Assembly (NCBI GenBank): GCA_016194725.1
Contig: JACQAW010000126.1
Coordinates: 1 to 16,040, forward strand
Source of the DNA: Deltaproteobacteria bacterium
GTDB lineage: Bacteria > Bdellovibrionota > UBA1018 > UBA923
DNA: 16,040 nt
Direction of reading: 5' to 3'
In this document: positions 5,350-12,652 of the stretch, one piece after another
Position numbering within the stretch: position 1 is the first letter of the stretch
Layout: each line of letters begins with the position of its first letter
Program-made: the position numbers and the translations under genes
The notes under the pieces: generated by a model
What the model was told of the DNA's origin: nothing
Seen by the model: only the letters and a program-made list of their open reading frames with translations
The model's database searches: none

Positions 5350-8051
5350 TGTGAAGACCTCCTGTCTTTGTCTTTGATTAGGTTTTGCACTTTGTTTTCC
5401 CACTGAAGCTGATCAAGTTCTGCTTGTGCCGACTTCTTCCAGACGTCGTTCGGAATCGCCGGGTCGACCAGCTTCTTGAACGTCTCGAAAGCTTCGTTTT
5501 CGCGTCCCAGCTTGGCCAGTCCTATGCCCCGCTTGAACTCGAATTCTGTATGGCGCGGATGATTCGGGGCCTGGGTGAGAATCTCATCCAGGGCCTCGAC
5601 GGCGTTTTTGTAATCGCCGGAATCATAGAGCGCCTGCGCGCGCAGTTCCCTGACGCGCGCAAGTATTTGAGGAAATTGAGTCTGAGTACCGAACTGCAGC
5701 AGCACACGGCTGCTGGTCTTGGCGGCTTCGGCCGATTTCTTGAGCCGGGCCAGCGTGTCGACACGACGTACTTCGGCCATCATGCGGGCTTCAAGCGGCA
5801 GCTTTTCGGCCAGCCCCTTGGCCAGCAGGCGGTTGTCGTAGGCCAGCGCCGCATTCAGGTCCTCTTTGTGCAACGAGGACTGCACGAGTTCGTCGAACCG
5901 CTCGACAGCCAGCGGGCCATCTTCACGCATCTGCGTCAGCTCGCCGATCACCAGATCGGGTTTGTCGCCAAGCAGGCGGCGCGTGCGGGCCTTGAGCAGG
6001 TGGTACCAGTCTTTGTCGTCGGCCGTGCCCGCGCCCAGGCGGCTTTCGACCAACGCGAGTTCTTCAGCCACGCCTTTCATGTCGCCCGTTCCCAGCTTGG
6101 CCTTCGCGATAGCGAGTGCGTACGCAATTGGCTCTGGCTTGATGGCGATATCGCCATAATGCTCAACCACCGCCAGCAGCTCCTTGTCGTTGGCGCAGGC
6201 GCCCATGCCGTCCTGCGCGCTCGAGTGGGTGATTGCGCAGGTTTCATTGGAGCTCTTGGCCAGCTTGATCACCAAATCGACCGCCGCCTGCGCAAAAACC
6301 TTCTTGAAGGAATCTGAAAGCGGTACCTTGCCGATCTTGAGGCGGTATTCGTCGGCACGCTTGAGAGCCGCGCGAGGGTCGCCGTTGTTCAGGAAAAATG
6401 CGGCTTCCGACAGGTCCAGCCATTGCTCAGTCTCATTGGAATCCAATAAGGTATTTGAAAGGTATTTCAAGTCGCGGGTCGCGAAAAAATTTTCGAAAAA
6501 GCCCCGGGTGCGGTCATCGCCGGAAAGGCCCTTGAAGCAGCGGGACATGCGCAGCTCGGCCATGATAGCGCCGGCGGAATACGGGTGCCGGTTCACGACC
6601 CCTTCGTACAGACCCGCGATCAGCTCATGCTTTTTCGGGTCGGGAGTCCTGATCTTGAGCTGCTCCAGCTCGGCCAGGCGAAGATGCGCGGCCCAAGACA
6701 CCTCGTCGCTGGGAAAACGCTTGTCGAACTCCTTGTAAGCGCGCTCGGCGTCCTCATACCGTTCCAGGCGAAAGTAGGCTTCGGCCAGATTGAAGAAAGC
6801 GCTCGGAAAGCGGCCAGCCTCCATGGTGGACTGACGTATCGCCTTTTCGTAGTAAATCGCGGCGCGTTCCCAGAACTTGCGCGCTGAAAGCAGCTCGCCG
6901 ATGCGAAAAGCCCCTTCGACGCTTATGGCATTGCCGGTATCCATTACCCGCTGGTAAGCGCGCTCGGCGCGGTCGAACTCGCCCAGCGTATAGAGCGCTT
7001 CGGCCGAAGCCAGGCGGTAAACCGTGGTCGTCATCGGATTCTTGTAGCTCTCGGGCTTCTGGTCGGCGCCCATCAGGGCGTACTCGAGCGCGAAAACCGG
7101 CGCGCCCTTGTTCATAAGCTCCTGAATCAGGAAAGCCAGCGAGGCCCGGCCGCGCTCCGAGTCAGATTCCTCAAGCACGATACGGCGGTACATGTCCAGT
7201 GCCTGGTCCAGATAGGTATCGGCCTTCAGCAGCTTCGAGAGCTGCACGAAGGTGTTTGCCTTTAAGAAGAACAGCTCTTTATGAAGCACGGACTTCGGAT
7301 ACTGCGCATCGAAAAATTCGATCGTGCGCAAGACGAGCGCGTACTTCGACTCTTTATACAGCTTCAGGGCCAGCCGGTAGTGTTGCAGCTCCTTGGCGCC
7401 GGTTGCGGCTGCCGTCGGATATTTGTAGTCGGCGTCGGCCGAGTCGAGGTTGAAAAAAGCGCGGTAGTCGAATGCGCGGTGATAAACCTTGTAATTCGCG
7501 ACCCCCTCTGTTGAAAAGTTGAGTGGCTGTCCACAGCCGCCAAATATGCTGGCAGCCACCGGCAAGAGCTTGCGCTGAGCAACCTTGGTGAGCTTCTTTT
7601 TGGTCACCTGAGCCTCGACTTTTGCCGCCTGAGGATGCGTCCAGTAGTCGAGCGAGATTTCAGCCGGCGACTTGCTGCGGTAGTCGAAGAACTCGACTCC
7701 TGCCGCCTTTGCTTTGTCTGTGAGTAAAAACTGGTACGTCACTTTTTTTCCATCTGCCGTTTGAATCGTTGTAACCATAACCTTATCGGTCCTGGCGTCG
7801 ACGCTGCCCGTCAATGATTCAAGATCGTCCTTGATATTATTAAGTATCAGTTTAATCGCCGTCACTTTACCGCCGCTAAGCACGGGCTCAACGCTATAGG
7901 TGACGTCGGGATCCACTGAAACCACGACATGGGTATGGGTCTGGTAGGACTTGAGTTGGATTCCAGCCTCTGCGCTCACTGCGACCAGTGAGCAGGCTGT
8001 TGTTGCGAGTATTTCTTTAAGATGCCTTCCGCCGTCCTTGGCCCCTAGCAT
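5346..8051 (-). CDS. Large exported TPR-repeat protein, flagellar-operon context
   Basis: A 901-aa protein with a plausible signal peptide (KEILATTACSLVAVSAEA|G, cleavage near residue 29). A beta-rich N-terminal domain of about 110 residues follows (IQLKSYQTHTHVVVSVD... through the VTYQFLL strand), reminiscent of AMIN-type domains. From about residue 215 to the C-terminus are degenerate tetratricopeptide repeats, e.g. AERAYKEFDKRFPSDEVSWAAHLRL and AVEALDEILTQAPNHP, so it is probably a periplasmic scaffold. The architecture (beta domain plus TPR array) recalls the flagellar motor protein PflA of Campylobacter; that is a suggestion only. The ATG at 8051 follows a GGGGGA ribosome site that lies inside the roughly 14-nt leader predicted from the sigma-54 promoter. 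Its stop overlaps the NtrC-like gene as ATGA. Co-expression with a flagellar-type regulator suggests a motility role. Confidence 0.88.
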   Translation of the reverse strand: MLGAKDGGRHLKEILATTACSLVAVSAEAGIQLKSYQTHTHVVVSVDPDVTYSVEPVLSGGKVTAIKLILNNIKDDLESLTGSVDARTDKVMVTTIQTADGKKVTYQFLLTDKAKAAGVEFFDYRSKSPAEISLDYWTHPQAAKVEAQVTKKKLTKVAQRKLLPVAASIFGGCGQPLNFSTEGVANYKVYHRAFDYRAFFNLDSADADYKYPTAAATGAKELQHYRLALKLYKESKYALVLRTIEFFDAQYPKSVLHKELFFLKANTFVQLSKLLKADTYLDQALDMYRRIVLEESDSERGRASLAFLIQELMNKGAPVFALEYALMGADQKPESYKNPMTTTVYRLASAEALYTLGEFDRAERAYQRVMDTGNAISVEGAFRIGELLSARKFWERAAIYYEKAIRQSTMEAGRFPSAFFNLAEAYFRLERYEDAERAYKEFDKRFPSDEVSWAAHLRLAELEQLKIRTPDPKKHELIAGLYEGVVNRHPYSAGAIMAELRMSRCFKGLSGDDRTRGFFENFFATRDLKYLSNTLLDSNETEQWLDLSEAAFFLNNGDPRAALKRADEYRLKIGKVPLSDSFKKVFAQAAVDLVIKLAKSSNETCAITHSSAQDGMGACANDKELLAVVEHYGDIAIKPEPIAYALAIAKAKLGTGDMKGVAEELALVESRLGAGTADDKDWYHLLKARTRRLLGDKPDLVIGELTQMREDGPLAVERFDELVQSSLHKEDLNAALAYDNRLLAKGLAEKLPLEARMMAEVRRVDTLARLKKSAEAAKTSSRVLLQFGTQTQFPQILARVRELRAQALYDSGDYKNAVEALDEILTQAPNHPRHTEFEFKRGIGLAKLGRENEAFETFKKLVDPAIPNDVWKKSAQAELDQLQWENKVQNLIKDKDRRSSQ
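5358..5363 (-). promoter_or_regulatory. Consensus Shine-Dalgarno fixing the start of the NtrC-like protein
   Basis: AGGAGG on the minus strand, 8 nt before ATG 5349, inside the end of the TPR gene. It selects the internal ATG over the in-frame ATG at 5403 and, with the ATGA overlap, indicates translational coupling. Confidence 0.8.
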
Positions 8052-8075
8052 TCGCGTCCCCCGAGCAACTACATA

Positions 8076-8091
8076 AGCACGTCGTGTGCCA
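8076..8091 (-). promoter_or_regulatory. Sigma-54 (RpoN) promoter for the TPR / NtrC-like operon
   Basis: On the minus strand TGGCACACGACGTGCT matches the RpoN consensus TGGCAC-N5-TTGCW with one mismatch (GTGCT for TTGCT) and the exact GG-N10-GC spacing. Transcription would begin near 8065, about 14 nt before the ATG at 8051, leaving just room for the GGGGGA ribosome site. Strong positional agreement. Confidence 0.8.
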
Positions 8092-8185
8092 AAATCTGCC
8101 GATTGAAATCATGGGATAATTTTTCCGCCGGATAAAAACGCTCCGCCAAACTTCTGCCTACCTCACGTATTTTGACCCCGAAAAA

Positions 8186-8199
8186 GTCAAAAGCTTGAC
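8186..8199. promoter_or_regulatory. FleQ-box-like dyad, candidate enhancer for the sigma-54 promoter
   Basis: GTCAA-AAGC-TTGAC is a perfect 5-4-5 inverted repeat, 11 of 14 identical to the Pseudomonas FleQ consensus GTCAATAAATTGAC. It lies about 127 bp upstream of the predicted sigma-54 start, the usual distance for an enhancer. Flanking AAA and a second GACTTT copy slightly extend the symmetry. Confidence 0.55.
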
Positions 8200-8276
8200 G
8201 ACTTTCAGTTCCGCCCTTCATGTAGAGGATTAGGTTAATTTAGCCGGGCGGTCACCAGATGCAACCAGACTATGTG

Positions 8277-8305
8277 TTGACGATTTCCTAGGCCTTTCCT
8301 ACAGT
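8277..8305 (+). promoter_or_regulatory. Sigma-70 promoter for the lipoprotein-mla operon
   Basis: TTGACG (8277-8282, 5 of 6), a 17-nt spacer, TACAGT (8300-8305, 4 of 6). The predicted start near 8312 leaves a 20-nt leader with a GGGGG ribosome site before the CTG at 8332. The rest of the 8052-8331 gap holds only this, the sigma-54 promoter and the dyad. Confidence 0.55.
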
Positions 8306-8331
8306 TATAGAATCACAACCGGGGGCCCCGC

Positions 8332-8949
8332 CTGAGAACCAAGTCGCCTGTATCTATATTTATACTAATAATGAGCACCCTAAGCATCATGACGACGGCG
8401 CCCGGATGCAGCCTGATCTTGGGCGGTGATCAACATGTGGACAACAAAAGTCATGATTACACGGTAGTACGACTCGACCGTGATAAAGAGCGTGCATGGC
8501 ATATTTTGACCCTGGTGGCAGTCGAAGTGAAGGCCAATCAGCCGCAAAATGGCCCCAGTGGCCCAACTCCAGACGACACCGGCGATCTCGCCTTTGAGCA
8601 CCACGCCAGTGGCGCGATTATTTCGGTCAATAGCGTGTGCCAGGAATATCGCGACGCCTCGCTTGATGAACTTTCAAAATATCTTCTTCTGGGAATAAGC
8701 ACGCGTGGACCGGTACTGACCCAGGACATTCAGGTGGATGGAACCAAAGGGCTCGAGTCCACCGTCGAAGCGTCAATGAGCCAGCGGGCACCCAGCGGCC
8801 AGAACGAGGAAATGCCCGTGCGCGTGCGCGCGATCGTGCTTCGTAAAAGCGGCTGCACCTATGATCTGATGTTTATCGCCAAGCCGGCCGTATATGAGCA
8901 GCTGTCATCCACCTTCGACCGATTTTTGAAGGGTTTTCATGCCCAATAG
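8332..8949 (+). CDS. Probable lipoprotein heading the mla operon
   Basis: From ATG 8371 the product (192 aa) begins MSTLSIMTTAPGCS, a headless signal sequence with no ribosome site. The frame stays open upstream to a TAG at 8308. Starting at CTG 8332 gives MRTKSPVSIFILIMSTLSIM followed by TTAPGC: charged n-region, hydrophobic core and a lipobox-like site with Cys26 (Pro at -2 is atypical). GGGGG at 8321-8325 is 6 nt before the CTG. I therefore prefer 8332 (205 aa), with 8371 as the alternative. The C-terminus (GCTYDLMFIAKPAVYEQLSSTFDRFLKGF) recalls PsbP/Mog1-like small domains, but I do not assign a family. It overlaps mlaE by 11 bp, so a role in the same transport system is likely. Function is unknown. 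Confidence 0.7.
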   Translation: MRTKSPVSIFILIMSTLSIMTTAPGCSLILGGDQHVDNKSHDYTVVRLDRDKERAWHILTLVAVEVKANQPQNGPSGPTPDDTGDLAFEHHASGAIISVNSVCQEYRDASLDELSKYLLLGISTRGPVLTQDIQVDGTKGLESTVEASMSQRAPSGQNEEMPVRVRAIVLRKSGCTYDLMFIAKPAVYEQLSSTFDRFLKGFHAQ

Positions 8950-9751
8950 GCAGCCTCGTAAATATGACGAATACTTCAAGCGGCTGGGATCGCAGTTCGT
9001 CGGCTCGATTCAATTCGCGGGCGGCGTCTTTGGGCTGGGGCTCGACTGCATGCGGGAGCTGGTGCGCCCCCCGTTTTATGTTTATCTCACTATTGAGCAG
9101 ATGTTCCTCATTGGAGTGCGCTCCTTTCTGCTCGTTGCCGTAACCGCCCTGGCCACGGGCTCGGTGATGGCTCTGCAATTCGGCTACGGCTTGCAAAAGT
9201 TCGGCGGGCAGCTTTACGTGCCCAAGCTGCTGGCGCTGGCATTCGTGCGCGAAATGGGTCCCGTCTTCACCAGCCTGCTTGTTGCCGCCCGCATCGGCTC
9301 GGGCATCACGGCCGAGGTGGGCTCGATGAACGTCACGCAGCAAATCGACGCGATTCGCGCCCTGGGCACGAATCCCATCAAGCGCATTGTCATTCCGCGC
9401 CTGCTCGCCACGGTCATCACGCTTCCCATTCTCACCGTCATGGCCAACTTCATCGGAATTTTCGGCGGCATGCTGGTCACGGTCAAAGAGCTGGGCCAGA
9501 CCCCCGACTTCTTTTTCCAGAAAGCCGTCGAAGCCCTTCGCGTTTCCGACTTCTTCATGGGTTTTCTCAAGCCGGTGGTCTTTGCCATCTTCATCGCGCT
9601 GACCGCCTGCTATCGGGGAATGCGCACCAGCGGCGGCACTAAAGGCGTGGGCGATTCGACCACCTGGGTGGTCGTGACCACGAATATCTTCATCATGGTG
9701 TCGGACTTCTTTTTGACCAAACTATTCATTCTGGTGCACCCCTACCAATGA
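8939..9751 (+). CDS. mlaE: MlaE-family ABC transporter permease
   Basis: Inner-membrane permease of the MlaFED-type phospholipid transporter, 270 aa, matching the family length. Diagnostic parts are VTALATGSVMALQFGYGLQKFG, LALAFVREMGPVFTSLLVAARIGSGITAEVGSMNVTQQIDAIRALGTNP (the conserved coupling region, about residues 100-147), and a late YRGMRTSGGTKGVGDSTTWVVV block. Several hydrophobic segments follow the usual pattern of 5-6 membrane helices. The ATG at 8939 lies inside the end of the lipoprotein gene, preceded by GAAGGG with 5-nt spacing. It overlaps mlaF by 4 bp (ATGA). In E. coli the system keeps the outer membrane asymmetric; the direction of transport here is not inferable. Confidence 0.95.
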   Translation: MPNRQPRKYDEYFKRLGSQFVGSIQFAGGVFGLGLDCMRELVRPPFYVYLTIEQMFLIGVRSFLLVAVTALATGSVMALQFGYGLQKFGGQLYVPKLLALAFVREMGPVFTSLLVAARIGSGITAEVGSMNVTQQIDAIRALGTNPIKRIVIPRLLATVITLPILTVMANFIGIFGGMLVTVKELGQTPDFFFQKAVEALRVSDFFMGFLKPVVFAIFIALTACYRGMRTSGGTKGVGDSTTWVVVTTNIFIMVSDFFLTKLFILVHPYQ

Positions 9752-10503
9752 GCGGCGAAACCATTCTTTCCATGCAGGGGATTCACAAGAGCTTCGGTCC
9801 CAAGAAGGTGCATCAGGGCGTGAGCTTTGACCTGCATGACGGCGAAATCCTGGCGCTCTTCGGCGGCAGCGGCACCGGTAAAAGCGTTATTCTACGCTCG
9901 CTCATCGGTTTGGAAAAACCTGACGCTGGAATAATCATGTTCGAGGGCCGGGACATCGCCCAGCTAGGCGAGGACGACCTGATCGATGTCCGAAAAAAAA
10001 TCGGTTACGTCTTTCAAAACGGGGCGCTGTTCGACTCCATGACGGTCGAAGACAATCTGGCCTATCCCCTGATCGAACATACCGACCTGACCAACGAGAA
10101 GATCCATGCCCGCATCGCCGAGATGCTGGACCTCATCGGCCTCAAGGGCAGCGAAAAGCTTTTGCCCGCCTCGCTTTCCGGCGGCATGCAAAAGCGGGTG
10201 GGGGCGGCCCGCGCAATCATTCTTGAACCCAAGATCATTCTCTACGATGAGCCGACCGCCGGCCTGGATCCCTTCAATACCCACCGCCTGCTCGAGCTCA
10301 TGAAGCTGATTCAGCGGACGGGCAAGAAGAACGGCGCCATTTTTGTGACGCACGATATTCCGTCGGCCTTCCAGGTTGCTGACCGCGTAGCCATCCTTTA
10401 CAATGGAAAAATCCACGCGATCGATACGACCGAAAACATCAAAGCTTCAAAGGACCCGTTCGTTCAAGCATTCATCGCAGGCGAGGAGACCCGAGGCCTA
10501 TGA
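9748..10503 (+). CDS. mlaF: MlaF-family ABC transporter ATPase
   Basis: Cytoplasmic ATP-binding subunit that powers the MlaE permease, 251 aa. Walker A is GGSGTGKS (39-46), the Q-loop Gln is at about 90 (YVFQNGALFDSMTV), the signature is LSGGMQKR (143-150), Walker B is IILYDE (163-168), and the switch His is in VTHDIPSAF. NGALFDSMTVEDNLAYPL is typical of the MlaF/Ttg2A group. All catalytic residues are present. It starts in the ATGA overlap with mlaE and ends in an ATGA overlap with mlaD. It has no ribosome site of its own, so it is translationally coupled. Confidence 0.96.
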   Translation: MSGETILSMQGIHKSFGPKKVHQGVSFDLHDGEILALFGGSGTGKSVILRSLIGLEKPDAGIIMFEGRDIAQLGEDDLIDVRKKIGYVFQNGALFDSMTVEDNLAYPLIEHTDLTNEKIHARIAEMLDLIGLKGSEKLLPASLSGGMQKRVGAARAIILEPKIILYDEPTAGLDPFNTHRLLELMKLIQRTGKKNGAIFVTHDIPSAFQVADRVAILYNGKIHAIDTTENIKASKDPFVQAFIAGEETRGL

Positions 10504-11285
10504 ACCGATCCACTGAAATCGAAGTCAAAGTCGGAATCTTCGTCGCGCTGGGCCTGGGCCTGATTATGGTTACCATTCTAATGCTGGGCGGAGGCCAGGC
10601 TCTCTTTCAAAGCAACATGACCTTCCACACCAAGTTTGGCCAGATCGAAGGCCTGGTCGAGGGCGCCACCGTAAAAGTCGCGGGCGTGAAGGTGGGCCAG
10701 ATTTCATCGATCAAATTTCTCAATGACACCGGCCAGGTTGACGTCACCTTTTCGGTGGCTCGCAAGTTCAAGGACGTGGTTCATCAGGACTCCACCACCG
10801 GCATTCAAACCCAGGGCATGCTGGGCGATCGCTACATCATTATAGGATCCGGGTCTGCGGGCTCTCCGGCGGCAGCCGAAGGCGCCGAGCTCAAGAGCGA
10901 AGCCCCCAAGGAGCTCAAAGACTACCTTACCGACGCCGACGAGGTCATCGACAAGCTCAAGACTTCGCTTGAACACGTGGACAGCATTCTGGGCTCGTTC
11001 CACAAAGAAAACCGGTCGGAAACCTTCTTCCGGAATCTTACCGGCCTTTCCACCCATATGGCCGATGGCACCAAAACCCTGCACGATTCCATGGATCATC
11101 TGAAATCCATCATGATGAAGGTGGACAAGGGCGAAGGCACGCTGGGCGCACTGGTAAACGACCCCGCCCTTTACGACGATCTGCGCGCCTTGCTCGGCGG
11201 CGCCAATCGCAACCGAGTGCTGAAATACTTCATCAAAAAGAGCGTCGAGGAATCGCGCGACGCCGCGAAAGACCAGAAGAGATAG
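10500..11285 (+). CDS. mlaD: MlaD-family MCE-domain lipid-binding subunit
   Basis: Inner-membrane-anchored periplasmic subunit, 261 aa. One membrane helix at about 11-30 (VGIFVALGLGLIMVTILMLG) is followed by an MCE domain at about 39-117 with GLVEGATVKVAGVKVGQISSI and GIQTQGMLGDRYIIIGSG, the pore-loop region typical of MlaD. E. coli MlaD has 183 residues. Here a longer, mostly helical C-terminal tail (DEVIDKLKTSLEHVDSILGSFHKE and beyond) resembles the extended Mce proteins that reach further into the periplasm. No MlaB or MlaC gene follows. After the stop, about 50 bp precede the kinase gene. Confidence 0.95.
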   Translation: MNRSTEIEVKVGIFVALGLGLIMVTILMLGGGQALFQSNMTFHTKFGQIEGLVEGATVKVAGVKVGQISSIKFLNDTGQVDVTFSVARKFKDVVHQDSTTGIQTQGMLGDRYIIIGSGSAGSPAAAEGAELKSEAPKELKDYLTDADEVIDKLKTSLEHVDSILGSFHKENRSETFFRNLTGLSTHMADGTKTLHDSMDHLKSIMMKVDKGEGTLGALVNDPALYDDLRALLGGANRNRVLKYFIKKSVEESRDAAKDQKR

Positions 11286-11338
11286 GTTTTGCGATATAGG
11301 CATCAAGCTTTGTCAGCTGCCCTTCGATAAGTTGGGAG

Positions 11339-12652
11339 ATGGTCAGCCTAATTCGGACAATTGAGCAAATATTGCCTAGATTCGCTTCAGTTCACGACAC
11401 CGTCAGCCTGGGCGCAGCCGCGCTTAAAGCGATAGAGGAGTTCGTGAAGGTGTCCCGGGCCGCAATCTACCTCGTCGATCCCAGGAAAAAAGACCAGCTC
11501 GAGCTGGTCTTCGCCAAAGGCATGAACGAACGCGATCGCCTTGAGGCCGAAAAAGCGCTCGTTAGCGGTTACCCCGAGCGTTGCTTTCGCACACAGCGGT
11601 ATATTGAGCGGCAGGGCGCGCAAGCGCCCGTTGACCGCTCATTCCCCGACCGGCAGGGCGCGCAAGCGCCCGTTGACCGCTCATCCTCTCCTGACGAGCT
11701 CCCTCCGAACTGCGCGATCTATCAGCCGGTCATGAGCGGCGAAGTTTGCGTCGGCTGCTTCGCGCTCTTCGAAAACTCCACCATTCCCCTTACCGACGAT
11801 CAGCGCCTGGGCCTTTCTATCGTTGGTGAAATTTGCGGGCTCACCTACCGCCAGCTCACTCACGCGCTCTTTGCCTGCGAGATCTCCGAAGAACGCTGCA
11901 AGCTTGCCGAAACCAAGGTACGCGAGCAGCAAAAAGCCCTGGTGCTATCGGCCAGAATGTCCGCCTTCGGAAAGATGGCCAGCGGCATCGGCCACGAGAT
12001 CAATAACCCGCTTACGGTTATCTACGGCAAGGTGGCTCAGATCACCGACCTGGCTGAAAATGACCAGCTTGAGGCGAACACGGTGCTGGCGAGCATGGAA
12101 AAAATCGACGCCATGGCCTCGCGTATCGCCAAAATAATTTCCGGCATGCGCACCGTGGTGCGCGAAGGCGTAAACGACACCTTTTCGCCTGAGTGCGTGC
12201 GCAATATCGTGGAAGACACGATTATGTTCTGCAACTCGAAGTTCAAAACCAAAGGCGTGAACCTGATCGTGAGCGAAATTCCCGACTCGCTTTCAATCGA
12301 CTGCTCGGCCAGTCAGCTGGCGCAGGTGCTGCTCAATCTGCTGGGCAATGCCTACGACGCTGTAATAGATCTGCCCGAAAAGTGGATCAAACTCGAGGTC
12401 GAAGACCAGGGCGCGAACATCGAGCTTGCCATCCTGGATAGCGGCAAGGGAATCAACCCCGACGTCAGCGACCGCATCTTCGACACCTTTTTCACAACCA
12501 AGGCCCCTGGCGCCGGCACGGGCCTTGGGCTCAGCATCTCACTGGGCATCATCGAAGGCCACAACGGCACAATCTGGCTGGATAAAGACTGCGCGAACAC
12601 GCGTTTCGTTCTTCGCCTGCCCAAGAAACAGGCAAAGATGGTGGCTGCATGA
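11339..12652 (+). CDS. Cytosolic GAF-domain sensor histidine kinase with in-frame repeat insertion
   Basis: A 437-aa soluble kinase. An N-terminal GAF-like sensor domain (about 1-175; EFVKVSRAAIYLV, CAIYQPVMSGEVCVGCFALF) leads to the HisKA/HATPase_c core: H-box ASGIGHEINNPLTVIYG with phospho-acceptor His219, N-box LLNLLGNAYDAV (332-342), G1 DSGKG (367-371), F-box DRIFDTFFTTK, and G2 GTGLGLS (393-399). All catalytic boxes are intact and there is no membrane segment. Residues 91-118 are a foreign-looking tandem repeat, RQGAQAPVDRSFPD then RQGAQAPVDRSSSPD, encoded by two palindromic DNA repeats inserted in the GAF domain. GGGAG directly abuts the ATG, unusually close. The ATGA overlap with the receiver gene makes a two-component pair. 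Confidence 0.92.
   Translation: MVSLIRTIEQILPRFASVHDTVSLGAAALKAIEEFVKVSRAAIYLVDPRKKDQLELVFAKGMNERDRLEAEKALVSGYPERCFRTQRYIERQGAQAPVDRSFPDRQGAQAPVDRSSSPDELPPNCAIYQPVMSGEVCVGCFALFENSTIPLTDDQRLGLSIVGEICGLTYRQLTHALFACEISEERCKLAETKVREQQKALVLSARMSAFGKMASGIGHEINNPLTVIYGKVAQITDLAENDQLEANTVLASMEKIDAMASRIAKIISGMRTVVREGVNDTFSPECVRNIVEDTIMFCNSKFKTKGVNLIVSEIPDSLSIDCSASQLAQVLLNLLGNAYDAVIDLPEKWIKLEVEDQGANIELAILDSGKGINPDVSDRIFDTFFTTKAPGAGTGLGLSISLGIIEGHNGTIWLDKDCANTRFVLRLPKKQAKMVAA
11606..11642. repeat. Palindromic intragenic repeat, copy 1
   Basis: A 34-bp unit at 11609-11642. Its core GGGCGC-GCAA-GCGCCC is a perfect 6-bp hairpin with a GNRA tetraloop. GAGCGG (11606-11611) and CCGCTC (11635-11640) form a second, outer 6-bp stem. 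It lies in frame inside the kinase GAF domain. Confidence 0.8.
11651..11684. repeat. Palindromic intragenic repeat, copy 2
   Basis: Identical 34-bp copy, 42 bp (14 codons) after copy 1, with the same core hairpin. Here the left outer arm reads GACCGG, so the outer stem is imperfect. The spacer TCCCCGAC is partly echoed after this copy (CCTCTCCTGAC), consistent with a tandem unit of about 42 bp. Confidence 0.8.

Noticed and set aside
5350..5403. 18-residue N-terminal extension of the NtrC-like protein from an ATG at 5403
   Set aside because: The internal ATG at 5349 has a perfect AGGAGG with 8-nt spacing and the ATGA overlap, while the upstream ATG lies deep in the TPR gene.
5385..6317. A 310-codon plus-strand open frame inside the TPR gene
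   Set aside because: It is a complement shadow of the TPR repeats in G+C-rich DNA, rich in Arg/Gln/Leu with no recognisable motif.
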